Shown piece by piece: positions 47,272-58,779 of a stretch of 60,000 bases of DNA (the first letter of the stretch is position 1; every line of letters starts with the position of its first letter). The DNA is taken from NCBI RefSeq assembly GCF_037975245.1, contig NC_092571.1, forward strand, positions 7,422,501 to 7,482,500, in the 5' to 3' direction. The DNA comes from Apostichopus japonicus. Taxonomy: Eukaryota; Echinodermata; Holothuroidea; Aspidochirotida; Stichopodidae. A model generated the notes under the pieces. It did no database searches, had not been told where the DNA came from, and saw only the letters and a list, made by a program, of their open reading frames with translations. The position numbers were made by a program, and so were the translations under genes.

Positions 47272-48999
47272 GAATTGAGCTTGGTATGTCTGTTCTGCCT
47301 TCGACGATGTTGCTGCTACAGTCTTTTGGGCCGAACGAATTTCCGATTGCTATGTCAGTATTCGTAATGTTTGAAAACGTAGGAATCGCAATTCTACCAA
47401 CAGTGTTGCAAATCTTACGAAACCAATACGGTCTACAAAACTCTCTGATTGTTTTTGGGGCTGTTGTGTGGAACACAGTGGTCATGGGAGTAGCTGCTAA
47501 AGAGCCGCACATTGCTACTAACTACGTTACCGATGAAGCCGTCTCAGATGCAGAGGGAGTGGATACTCCGTCTTCAAAGAAAAAAAAGCAGAGAACATGT
47601 TTCAGAAAGTGAGATTAGAGATGTCTTCCTTTTTCAAACATAAACATGCCGGGACCCTAATAATAATTGTGATTGAGAGTGTTAGTCTATATCTATTTGT
47701 TTCTTGGGCTCTTTTTCTTGTCCCAGTTGGTAAAACGTTTGGCTTTTCCGATTTTGAAGCTGTCAGCCTCTCTTCGTTTGGTGGTATCGGTGGGTTGATT
47801 GGCAGGGTAGTGGCGACATTAATGTTTTACTTCCAGACAATGAATGCTGTTACATCGAGTTTCGTCCCTCTCCTCGCTACTGGAGTGACTCTCCTTTTGA
47901 CCGTGATGTTTCGCAGTTATTACCTCGTCTCGGGTGTTGTCTTTATATGTGGTATGAGTCAATCGGTGGTTTCCTCCGGTATGCACGGATTGATAAGCAC
48001 TATGGTTTGTCCTCGACATTATAAAGCCGCTCTGGCTGCGGAATGTTTCCTTCAAATTGGTGGTTTTGCCATGCAACTATCTGGTCTGATTTCAGGTATA
48101 TAACAAAGTACAAATATGAAATCAATAGAGCTTCACATCAATATTTAACCATATGTATATATTCATTAGATCTTTGTTTGTCTATTTGAAATATTCTCGG
48201 CGTAAAGATTGAAATTGCAATCTTTAAATTCGAAGTATTTTGATGAATATGATCATGCAGTTCATCTAGTGGTATGACACTCCTGTACCAATGAATCCTA
48301 TTCAAGAAATGTATATTGTGTTACTTGTAAAAACATTTGCTAATGAAGGAACTTAGTTTGTTTGTTATTAAACTTACTGTATGTTAGAGTTGATGGGTTA
48401 TTGCAGTTAAATGACTCTTTTGAAATATACTGTGAAGTTGGTTGTCAATTATGGAGAGATAGATTATGGGAAATGGTTTATTCGGCCGCATGATGGTGAG
48501 GAATATTTCATATCGCTGTGCTTTTCGGTGTAGTAGTCATGAAAGCCTCCTTGAAACAGCTGTTTCATCTAATTATATTTCCTTTGGAGCTATGTCAGAT
48601 ACATCCCTTTAGCTCATGCACGATGTTTGAAGTATGACTTTAATGGTTGCATGCGTGACCAATTATCTGACAACTGTCTCAATTTGCTGGTAAACTTGTT
48701 TTACTGTCGTTTACAAGGTTTTTTATTATTTAATTTTGACAAGTATACCTTAGAGAGCTTGTTTCCTGCAAGCTGTTTGGCACTCCAATTATCAGCATTG
48801 CATTTATTAATTTTATAAAAGGCTAAACTCAGTCTTATACCTTTTCCTCTTCATAGGATATATTCGAGACCTCACGGGATTAGGAATATACGTCTTCGTA
48901 GTAAATGGTGCCATTAGTGTGTCATTAACTCCTGTTGCAATCTTATGGGCATTCAACAGCAACCCTAACTTGAATTGTGAAATACCTTACCGACAGTGA
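47272..48999 (+). pseudogene. SLC16-like monocarboxylate transporter, C-terminal part, one frameshift
   Basis: Two exons: 47272-48095 (acceptor TATACACAG, donor TTTCAG|GTATAT) and 48857-48999 (acceptor CTTCATAG, stop TGA). The split codon joins in phase. Translation matches the MFS/SLC16 order from about TM4: GIELGMSVLPSTMLLL, a long loop ending in a Lys run, then after it SLYLFVSWALFLVPVGKTFG (TM7-8), SSFGGIGGLIGRV, FICGMSQSVVSSGMHGLIS and, in exon 2, DLTGLGIYVFVVNGAISVS. SLC16 proteins carry monocarboxylates or related solutes at the plasma membrane. A run of eight A (47580-47587) in the central cytoplasmic loop shifts the frame; one A fewer would keep it. Exons for TM1-3, with the usual DGGWGW motif, were not found upstream. 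It is either a truncated pseudogene or a gene with distant exons and a homopolymer error. Confidence 0.75.
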
Positions 49000-51900
49000 T
49001 AACTGCCATGATCATTTCCATCTCACCGAAGCAAAGCTAAATATCAAAAGATCACTGGTCATCACTCTCCGTATGTCCTTCCGCAACTTAAGCATGCATG
49101 TTACAAGACATTCCTACCGTTACCATGAAGATATGACACGGTTATTACTCCGAGATATTATCGATATTGAGTGATTGTGCGTTTAGTCGAGAACTAATAG
49201 AGAACTATTGCACCAGTGACGTGCACATGATTTAGGTATAGGGGCATGAACATGTATGTAAAGTGCAGGGGCTTGTCAAGGATTTAATAAATCAAGTGGT
49301 TAGGCCTTGGTGTAGGTGAAGTTAGCAAGTAAGGTTGAAAGGATCGGATAAATGGTCTAAGTCTTCCCTACTGAATGTAAAGTACCCCTCCCCGACTGAT
49401 ATTAATCACGATAGCCCAAATAAGCCAAAGCAATAAAAGAAGTGCATCAACTTTTCGGCAGATATTATGCTGAAAAAAGGCTTCACTACAATTTCTATCT
49501 ATATATTGGCTGTATTAAAATGTTCCCCAATGATTCAGTCAATATCTTCATCGAGTACTCGCACTGGCCGCTAAATACTCCTACTCGTTCTCGAGTGAAA
49601 GTATTTGGTAATCGATCAGGGCGAGTAATTTATGTAAACTAAGAAAAACAATTGACTTTAAATCCTGGTGCTTTATTATTTTACGATCCTATTCGCATTC
49701 CACTGTACTCTATAATAGTCATGTTTTCTACTTCAGCGGTATATATCAGTACAGTGTGTACATATATAGGCAGTGCGAAGATGACGAAGGTATGCATGCA
49801 TGTGAATAGATATCATAAGTAACAATTCCTAGCAATATTAAATTATCACTGTTAGTCTATAACCTCGGTGTGTACACCAGAAAGTTGTTTACAACTGTTA
49901 TATCGTCATTTCAATAGGATTATCTATTGACTACTGCAGCAGCATTTAAAGAAAGGTATCAGGAATCAGCTACCATGCTGACAAAGCATCAACCGTTTAA
50001 TTCATTGGTAAAAAAGTATAGAATTGTAATATTAATTCCTATGTGAAATATACTGTAGATACATAATATTTGACTAAATGGAAATTTTCTGTTACCAATT
50101 TTGAGTATGCAAATCCCTTTAAGATTGTTCTTCTAAACTGAGAGCTGCACACGACATTGTTTAAAATGCACTGGGAAATACTTTGACTATCTTAAAGTCA
50201 TCTGGTATAAATCTGTTACAGGCCTGAAGTTTTCGTCACTTCTCTTCAACCTTTTTACAGAATACAGTTTTCGTACGCTGCTCATGGGAAACCTAAATTG
50301 GTCTCAAATTAACCATATGATCATGCTCTTCAACATGAAGCCACAAAATACCAGATCCTGATTGATAACGTGTTAAAAAAGTTGTTCTCCTGCTGCTCTT
50401 TGAAACTTTTCCTGAACACACGAGAGAAGAATCGAGCGGCTTGATATAGAATATCATAGGAGTATGCTACCCTATCACGAGTTTAGATAGAATAACAATA
50501 ACGAAGAGAGCTCCTATAGGATTCAAACGACGTGTAGCAGTCTAATGTGAAACTACGGTTACCGTTGATAAATATATGTACGTCTATGTGTTTTATATAC
50601 GCTAACAGTTTCATTGTTAGCCCATATATGAGTGCCCCAAATGTCAAATCCCAAACTCAGATCTCCTCCCTACCGCCCCCCCCCCCCAGTAGGTTTTTGG
50701 CATGTAAGACAAGTAATGATAACAAAATCCTCACAATTATTATACACCTTAATTCCTCATATGGCTTCCATATTTATAGGCAACGTCCACCATCATAATG
50801 TTCTACCGTGCTTGCGTATCTTCAATAACCTATGTAATATAATGTTTAATCAGAGCTTATAAAGTAACGTAAATTCCTAGTTTTTTCCATAGAAAGAGAT
50901 TTTACCAAATTGTTGTTTTCTAATTTCTTAGTGTAAATTCTTAAACATGAGAGCTCAAACTTAAGAATGTTTAGAAGCAACTTACAAGGCCTGGGAAGTG
51001 TCGCTTCCGGTAATCTGAGTGTCATTTTTGGCAAAACATTTCTTGCTGCTATACTCGCAAAGGGATGGTAGCGCTCCGCTTAGATAGTGTCATGATGCTT
51101 TTTATATGATATCTCTCGATGTTCCTCAACTGCTCCCGAGATATTCTACCTAGGTTACGACTCTGAAGTATCTTAGTTTTTATGATTCCGATAAAGAGAA
51201 TATGCCCAGTCTTCCTTAATTTAAGTCAAACATTTGTCATGACTGACATATCAATTCAGGGACTAAACAGAAGCGAACTTGAAAATGTCTAGATTTGAAT
51301 CCACCCCGCCGGGCCTTCGCCCCAGCCCCCCTCCCCCAGGGGCTATAAGGCGAGCCCCTGGACCCACCACGATAAATGCTTTGCGCCAAGAAACTTGCGA
51401 ACTCCTTCAGCTTTTCGCTCAGTCGTTAATGTCCCCCACATTTCAATTCTGATGGACGCCCCAAATTATGTTCTTTAGTTTCATTTTATTTATATCGGTT
51501 TACTATTTTCGAGGGAGAAACATGGGGAAAAAAACACTCCAATCGATGACAGAATACAAGATGACGGAACGATATTACTATAGCCCGGAAAACAGTTGCA
51601 AGTTGACTTTTTATTTGAAATGAGTTCGTATGACATTCCTAACCTGCGTAGAGTACTTTATGCTTACAAGTTGAATATTAAGATATCTCCGGTCTCCCTT
51701 GCTATATTGTAATTAAGGGTTATTATTAATTAAATAATGTAAGTAATAATTTACCCGGTGTTTGCCATCAACTATCTCCAACTATTATTTGTTGACATCA
51801 ACGTATTAGAAGGAATTAAGTCATATTTGGACTCAAAAAAAAACTACACACATACACATCTACACATCTACACACAAACTGTTGGATTAGGCTAAAAACT

Positions 51901-52823
51901 ATACATGATGGAAAATATCAATACATGATCTCACAAGAATTTACAAGATACGTCCAAATGTGACTCATCTCCTTAGTTTAACAAGTAATTGACAATACAT
52001 GTATTTACATGCCACTTTCTATAATGCTATTCAAATTGCTTGTTACATTTAATACTGAACCGATACAGTGATCAGCTTGCGCTACATTCCCACGAGTACA
52101 GGCATTCACTATCGATCACAGTGTTTCATTTAACTAAGGGAGGTTAACTTGCAAACTGGAAAGTGAATACATCGAAAGTATGATCAATGCCTGTTTTAAA
52201 GCAATCAAGTTATTCTAATGAACTAAAACAAAATGGTTGATCATGAATCAAATTTAACGAGATCTTATATTACCCTAGGCTACTCCTTTAGAGTGATCAG
52301 ACATATATGGAATATCGCAGGACATTCCCATAATATACTCTCCTTGCACATCTATTTGTTTTTGTTGTTGTTGTTTTGGGTGGGGATAAATTTCAGAAAA
52401 CTGTATTCTATTGATCAACGTAGATTCTCCTATCATAGATGTCCTTCTCGTCGACGTATATTCTTCTGTCGTATGTGTTAACAACTTTTATGTGTTCTTG
52501 CGACTCCTTTTGGCCTTTCTATTTTCAAATTTACACCAATCTAATTGTAATAAAGCTGCTGATGGAATGTATTCTGTATTTTCCTATTTCAAACATCATC
52601 GGACTAAATCAAATGATTTTCAATGAACTTTGCACTTATTGTCAAGTATGTCAATCGAAACCTCAACCATCTAACAGAAACTCTGAAAATGACAAATACA
52701 ATACACAATTATAGGCATATTATTCTAACCAACATCAACATTTGTTACTTACACGTTTCCTAATATTCACGATCTTATGCCTTTTACTTTGGTGTTATAA
52801 AATATGTTTGCCCTCAAAAAGTT
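49000..52823. other. intergenic, no gene recognised
   Basis: AT-rich sequence with poly-C runs (about 50682) and one GC-rich patch at 51300-51370. Frames of 60-90 codons have no recognisable domain. The end nearest 52823 should hold the 3' UTR of the Ig-like receptor. Confidence 0.5.
51336..51361. other. GC-rich perfect hairpin
   Basis: CCAGGGGCT and AGCCCCTGG are perfect 9-bp complementary arms around an 8-bp loop, within a C-rich patch unlike its surroundings. Possibly a fragment of a repeat. Confidence 0.6.
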
Positions 52824-54038
52824 CTACGACTGTGTCTCGTACAGTAAATTGTTTACGAGTACAGAATCATTTTCTGAGACTTGCATCTCAATCGTCTCAT
52901 AAATTCTTCCATCAATTCCATCAATGTCTTCAATTTCTGCGTCACATGTGAGCCTTTTACTGTGCAAAATTACATAAATGACTCCAAATATAACCACTAA
53001 AGTGAGTATAAATGGTATAATAACGGTTAATATTTTACGATATTCTTCTTCGATGGTTCGGTGAATGGTGACCATCTTAGTTATATTCTTTGATCCTGCG
53101 ATTACTCTGCATTTGATCGAATATTGATCTGCCACTTTTGTTTCATTTTGAAAGCTCATGGTAAGCACTATCGACCCATATCCGTTAGATGAGTGAGAAA
53201 AGTTGGCATTGGAAATGATATTTCGGCTTCCAGATAAATCCCATTCGATTGATGCTTGTATTCGAGGAAAACTACTGCATGTAAGACTTAAGTTTCCTCC
53301 TTCAGTAATATTGACAGTCTGAGGCTCTACCGTTACTTGTAAATCTTCGTATACAGTAATATTTGGAGTTGAGATGCAGTAGTCATTGTCACTGCCATTC
53401 TTATTACACACTAATCTGCTGTTATTATACAGTGTAGATACATTGTGTATACGTCTCAACACTAAGCTCTCGTTAGTATCTATACATTTGGGCTGCACGG
53501 GGATATTTTCATTTTCTTTTGCAATAAATATGTCAATAGCAATGTCTTTAGGACAGTATAAATCAAAGTTCTCTCCTGCAAAAAAGATGCCATCAAATCC
53601 ATTTAATAGGACACATTCATTCATCTGACGGTTCACTACTTGAAGACGTGCTTGTAGTTCATTGTTCCAAAACCACCATTTAATAGGACTATACCAAGGG
53701 AATTCCCAACTACATTTATATATAGCTGAATCCGATTTATTAAGATTTGGAATAAATAACTTATACTCTTCCTTGGAGGATAAAACTTCAAAACGTTCGT
53801 CGTTTGCTTTTAGGTTACCACCTTGAAGTAACAACTGAGTGTGTGGATGTTGCCCTTTCATGATCTTAACATTCTTAGCCCCTCCAGGAGGATTGCATGT
53901 CAGAACAACGGCATCACCGGTGTTAACAAAGAAAGATTGTTTACTTTCAGAATGACTGGTATTGAAACACAGGTTTTCTCCATAGACAGACAGGGTCGAC
54001 AAGCTCAGTAATAAAATAACTGAGAGAAAACGTTCCAT
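52824..54038 (-). CDS. type I membrane receptor with Ig-like domains (paralogue A)
   Basis: 404 codons from the second ATG (GCCATGG, strong context, aligned with the paralogue start); an ATG four codons upstream is weaker. Residues: signal peptide 1-20 (FLSVILLLSLSTLSVYG); Ig V/I-like domain about 30-136 with C48 and the DSAIYKC motif at 103-109; a Cys-rich middle domain about 140-235 (C142, C162, C185, C211, C221); a second Ig-like domain about 238-327 with C254, W266 and C310; membrane span about 336-358; a 46-residue tail with YETI (380-383) and YETQ (400-403). Many N-x-S/T sites occur in the ectodomain. The role is unknown; a cell-surface recognition or adhesion receptor is inferred. It is intronless, unlike most Ig receptors. 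Paralogue B lies 4.7 kb upstream on the same strand. Confidence 0.85.
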   Translation of the reverse strand: MERFLSVILLLSLSTLSVYGENLCFNTSHSESKQSFFVNTGDAVVLTCNPPGGAKNVKIMKGQHPHTQLLLQGGNLKANDERFEVLSSKEEYKLFIPNLNKSDSAIYKCSWEFPWYSPIKWWFWNNELQARLQVVNRQMNECVLLNGFDGIFFAGENFDLYCPKDIAIDIFIAKENENIPVQPKCIDTNESLVLRRIHNVSTLYNNSRLVCNKNGSDNDYCISTPNITVYEDLQVTVEPQTVNITEGGNLSLTCSSFPRIQASIEWDLSGSRNIISNANFSHSSNGYGSIVLTMSFQNETKVADQYSIKCRVIAGSKNITKMVTIHRTIEEEYRKILTVIIPFILTLVVIFGVIYVILHSKRLTCDAEIEDIDGIDGRIYETIEMQVSENDSVLVNNLLYETQS

Positions 54039-54219
54039 GGCGAAATACATTCAATCAGAACAAAACGATTCCAAATGTTTTGACCTTCTGCAAAAGCTTC
54101 CAAAATCCTTCTCAGTTGCTGCATAAACGTTCGTTGATAAACGCGGGAATCTTACTGTGTAGATGAAATGATTGTTCTCATTTAGAATGCATGAGTTTCG
54201 ATTTGTGGATAGTCTAGCT

Positions 54220-54235
54220 GTTTCACTTTCACTTT
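54220..54235 (-). promoter_or_regulatory. IRF/ISRE-like element
   Basis: The minus strand reads AAAGTGAAAGTGAAAC, which contains GAAAGTGAAAC, matching the vertebrate ISRE/IRF pattern GAAANNGAAA with an extra overlapping GAAAGTGAAA-type repeat. It lies about 180 bp upstream of the paralogue A start codon. A TATA-like TTTATAC is about 10 bp further upstream. Function in this organism is inference. Confidence 0.45.
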
Positions 54236-57106
54236 ATCCCAGTATAAATTCAAGCTAATGTATGAACAGCATACGATTTATATAAGTGCACATGCGTCCC
54301 CGCACGCACTCACGCACACTCCCGTATCGTTTTCGAGATTTCTAGAGTAAGGCAGAATATGTCATCAAAACGGAACTAGCATTGTTGAATACAAGCGGCA
54401 AATGCCTACACTAGAATTCCGACCTTGCTGTTTTCGAACCTATGGACTACGGAATGCCATACGTATATAAAATGTCCAAAGCAATATAATATAATATAAA
54501 AGTCTTCAGTGTAACTGCGCACTACAACTTTGTACAGTGAACATTTAGGACTATAAAGTCACGCCATGTGGTCCAAATATCGAACTTTTCTATTGGTATG
54601 TCGAAAACAAATTCAGCTTAACAATACCTTCTTTGGCGTTACTCTGTATCAACTGACACCATGCTTACCATTGTGACAATTTATTATTACAACAGTCTTC
54701 TGTTTTGTGAAGCAAACATTTTAGACAAACAAGACCATTACCTAAAGTTTTTCTTTTAACATCCCTTCGTAGGTTGAGTAGTTTCGCCGTGTCCAGAGGT
54801 GTTGACAATATTCATATATTGACGGGTGGGCAAATAGGGTTACGTACGAAAGTATGTACAATATGCACATGCATTTACGACTTACTAACTAGTATATAGT
54901 TATCACACTTGAGAACGTTGACACTGCAAATAAACTACCATACTGCGTTACTTTTTTAACTGATAAATGTAACGCGTAATTACAATTACCAGGCTTGCTG
55001 TGTAACGAGTTTGAGGTATGACACTAGCCCAGGTTATAGTAAGCCTAGGCTAGGGGTATCACACGTGTTATCTTCAATCTCACCTTTTAACTAAATTTCA
55101 AGATGGAATAGTAGAAAGAAGCCGCCAACTACAGATCGTAGTATACAACCGCGTGTTGGACACATAGCAAAATATGTGGGAATCAGAAACATTTATAAGG
55201 CGAAACCTACAATTTACCTCTTCAAACTCTTTAAGGATTGGTTCAGTTGTCAAACATGTTTATGTTATATAAAAGAGGACAATAAAAGGAACACAATGGT
55301 GAAAAAAACTGTTCAAATATCTTTTTCTGTTAAAAAGATATTCAAGTGTAAAGTTTAATCAGATTGTGTAGAAACTGCTGAAATCTGACTAGCTGTGATG
55401 TCACATCATCACATTCCTGAAAAGTCTTTGTTTTTTCTCTAAATATATTGTGTGATTTCATGACTTTCAACCAAAAGATATATCAGGAGATCTCATATTT
55501 GTCAAAGGAAGTATTTGAGATTAAACATCTGAAGAATTTTTGATTATATTATTTTCAAATGTGTTAAAAAAAGTTAATAATGTTTAAAGAAATATATTCA
55601 CAAATGTTAAGGAAGTGAGGATGTGGCGTCACACCCTCACGGTAAGTCTTTCTAGACGAGTCGTTTTCAAAGAAATTTTGATATCTTTAAAGTGTCATAT
55701 CTCCTTAACAGAGGATGCTATCGTGGTAGTTTCTTCCACTGTTCTTTTTGTCTTTTTGTGCCCTTTAATACAAAATAGACATTGCAAACACCTGAACCAA
55801 TCCTTTAAGTGCGTCATAATCGAGGCAAGTACCATGCTTCTACAAGTGATGTATGAACAAAGCAGATTTCATATACATCTTCTGTTAACAATGGTTACTT
55901 CATCTACCTTCCTTAATGCTCATCCTATGAAATATTGATTCCCTTTCGTATTGTCTAATTGGAGTAAGATGGCATATGTTAATGCTCTGTTTCAGAATTT
56001 GACTCCCAGAAGCCTCGGGTACGGTTGAAGGGTCATGCCCTTGGTGTTGGTTACCGGTTGGTCTACGATGGTTATACATTACACATATTCGACCACTCAA
56101 AAATAGACAATAAATGTACCAAATGGTTTCTGTCGATTTATTCACTTCTTTTCTCAAATTAATCACGGCGATGAAAATAATTATGATGAGACTCTTTACA
56201 TTCGAATGCCTGTCGGTATCTAAAAGGAGCGTAAAATATTAAATTTATTCCTTACTATTGTATGTCGTGACTTCAATGTCCTCGTGCCACTTCCAACGTT
56301 CTCTTCCTTTTAATGAGTGATTTTAATTGCCTCATCTCCAGTTCCATCTACCACTCACGTTTCTACACGGAGTCAACCGCTAACTTCGGGGTATATGATA
56401 GAGATATTTTCGATGAAAAACAACAAAGGTAAATCTTGCTTTGTTTGGGAGATATCCTACTAGCCTGGTATAGCTTAAAACTTAAACAAGCTTAAAACTA
56501 AAGGTTTTAACTCCGTGCGGGGTCAATATGATACTGTTCCTACAAAAGTCAATGTAAAGAGCATTTTCAACATAATAAAACCGAAGACAGCTCATAAAAT
56601 GCTATATTTTGTGTTACATTATTCCTTTTTAATATCATGCATTGTGATTACATTAACTGTTACTTTAAAGTTGAAAATTGTGCTACAAACATTAAAATAA
56701 TCATAAGTCAATTACTTGAGTGCATTGAGAGAGGTATGCGTCATAGTGAGTAAATAAATACAGTCGATTATAAATAAAACCTAACTGACAGAGTATGTCC
56801 ATATGTTACATATCTATATCATTACTACAGTAATAAGACCATGATAGAATATTGCTTCTTTAAAGTTTCAATTAAGATTCTTCTGATAAGTTGGGTGCAT
56901 AAGTATGGTGGTTTCCTCATCTACATAACACAAACGATAGCTACCAAAGGACATGGTGTGCATATATCCGTATAGTTTTAATACCAAAAGACGAGCACCC
57001 TGCCCGGCTGTATCCCTCATATTATTTAATGTATATAGTTTAGAGACCCAAGGATCAGGAAGCCTTACAGTAGCTTATTTGAGACACTTTCAATGTTATA
57101 TCGTTG

Positions 57107-57412
57107 ACGAAATATTGAATGTGCTATGTAGTTCTTCCTTGTTTCATTATTAACAATTGCATATATCTCCATGACATTTCTTTCAAGTGCTAAGCACGTC
57201 TTTAAACGATGGGAAAGTTGAATGGAGGTCGTGTACTTCACGCCAAGTGAATAACTTATTGTAAATTTTGAATGTATTTTAAAGTACTTCCTTGTTTCAT
57301 TTTTTACCATTGTTTATCTCTCCGTGACAATTATTTTAGAATACTAAGCACATATTCGTAAGGATGGGGACGCCGAATTGATCCCGTGTACTTCACGTAG
57401 AGTAAACATCTA
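57107..57412. repeat. diverged tandem duplication, about 155-bp unit
   Basis: Two adjacent copies share TTCCTTGTTTCATT, ATxTCTCCxTGACA, TACTTCACG and other words in order, each copy about 150 bp, moderately diverged. Confidence 0.75.
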
Positions 57413-57579
57413 ATTAACTTAAAATGTCCCCTGACGATTGCCAGTGCTCCTATCATAACTGTTACTTAGTGGCAACCCTTCGTATGAGTAGCACCATTGG
57501 TCCTTCCTTTTGCGTCTTGTTACAGTGCTACTTCTGATGGAGAACATAAATTAAGTAGCATACGTAATACTAGAAGGTG

Positions 57580-57823
57580 TACATGAATGTATGAATGTAT
57601 GTATTTTAGATCCTACTGCAAGTAGTAACTCGCGAAGAAGCCTCATTAATTGGCTTATGAAAGCCGCAAGCTGACCGAAGTCGGTCTCTTAGATTCATAT
57701 TTAACGTCCATGATTATGAAATGTCAACAACTCTGTAACTGGACGACAAACATTAATCTTGGAGTAACTCGAACCGGAGACCTTATGATTGGAAGGCACC
57801 GGCGTTAACCACAGAGCTAACTA
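57580..57823 (-). mobile_element. tRNA-derived SINE, near full length
   Basis: Best-preserved copy of the family seen at 23782, 35190 and 40761. On the minus strand: TTAGCTCTGTGGTTAAC, GGTTCGAGTTACTCC B box, body, tail with (ATAC)n near 57580-57605. Confidence 0.88.
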
Positions 57824-58179
57824 ATGCATATCGTTACGATTACGCGTATTGGAGATATGCAACAACAAAAAACGTTTGTCTGTGTGCAAAGTATAGCATA
57901 AACGTAAAAGATCTAGAATAACCAAATATGCGAGAATATTCCAACATTGTATCTCAAGCACGCCGAAATTTAACAGTTTCAACACAGTGTGAGTAATCAT
58001 AAATAAATGGACGTTCTCGTTAAGCTCCCAATTTTATTAATAGGTTGCATCTTGGAGAGATTTATTCTTTAATCTCTAATATCTAGTTTAGAGACAAAGG
58101 ATCAGGGAGCCTTACAATAGCTAATGTGAGACCCATCCGTGTTAGATGGTGGATGAACACCGGCTTATTTCAAGTCTTC

Positions 58180-58560
58180 TCTTTTCGATAAGTGTTCTGA
58201 GGATAACGAGGCAGGGGTGTGAATTTGTCCCCATTACCTGCTCCCGGGACCGTCATTTAACGTCCCCATGCGACGGATAAGAGTGCATGCCCCAGCATCT
58301 GACCACTTTCTTAAATTACTCGACCTGACTGCAGTGCAGTCATGATGTACAAAATGAAACCAAGTGAAGAACAGAAACAAACCCCTTTTCCCAAGTTCGC
58401 AAACCAGAAATACCAAATCCACGGAAGACTCCGCACATCACAACTGCACTGCAGCAATGTTGAATAGGTCAAGAGAACCTGGCTCCTGGCGGAAGTTTGA
58501 TTCTGCAACCTAACGATTATGAGGCAGACACTCTTACCGCTGAACCAAGCCTTTGCCTTA
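58180..58560 (-). mobile_element. second tRNA-derived SINE family
   Basis: The minus strand begins with a tRNA-like head, GGCTTGGTTCAGCGGTAAGA with a CAT anticodon-like loop and GGTTGCAGAATCAAA B box, resembling a Met-type tRNA. A 300-bp body follows, ending in GGGACGTTAAATGACGGTCCCG, a motif common in marine invertebrate SINEs. It is different from the family at 57580. The exact 3' end is not certain. Confidence 0.7.
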
Positions 58561-58779
58561 ATATAGCATAGTGGTGGATAAATGATTTCACAAAGGAGAG
58601 AGTAATGCTCCAGTGTTGTTGAAGCATACCTCTTTGTAGGGATGTCTCTGTCCTTCCCCCATTCTGAGGCTTATATAAAAAGTTACAACTTATGAGTTCA
58701 TATCAATGATGACGATACAGCTGTCCCGCGATGATGTAGGATATAACCTTATTATGTTGTTACTGACAGAAACACTTCT

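Larger units (their letters stand above)
54060..57575. other. intergenic between the two Ig receptors
   Basis: Contains the upstream region of paralogue A with the IRF-like site at 54220, a single-unit relative of the 33868 minisatellite at 54450-54595, and otherwise AT-rich sequence with no recognised exon. Frames at 55615-55938 and 56953-57310 lack domains. Confidence 0.5.

Noticed and set aside
53386-53628. Plus-strand frame opposite the Ig receptor (and 59306-59551)
   Set aside because: Shadow of the conserved receptor coding strand; its similarity between copies is a by-product of the paralogy.
55380-55640. GTGATGTCACATCATC and GATGTGGCGTCACACC as inverted ends of an element
   Set aside because: Partial similarity only; the two ends do not align beyond a few bases and no target duplication was seen.
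58230-58560. Functional tRNA-Met gene
   Set aside because: The cloverleaf is degenerate, continues into a SINE body and lacks a proper acceptor stem.
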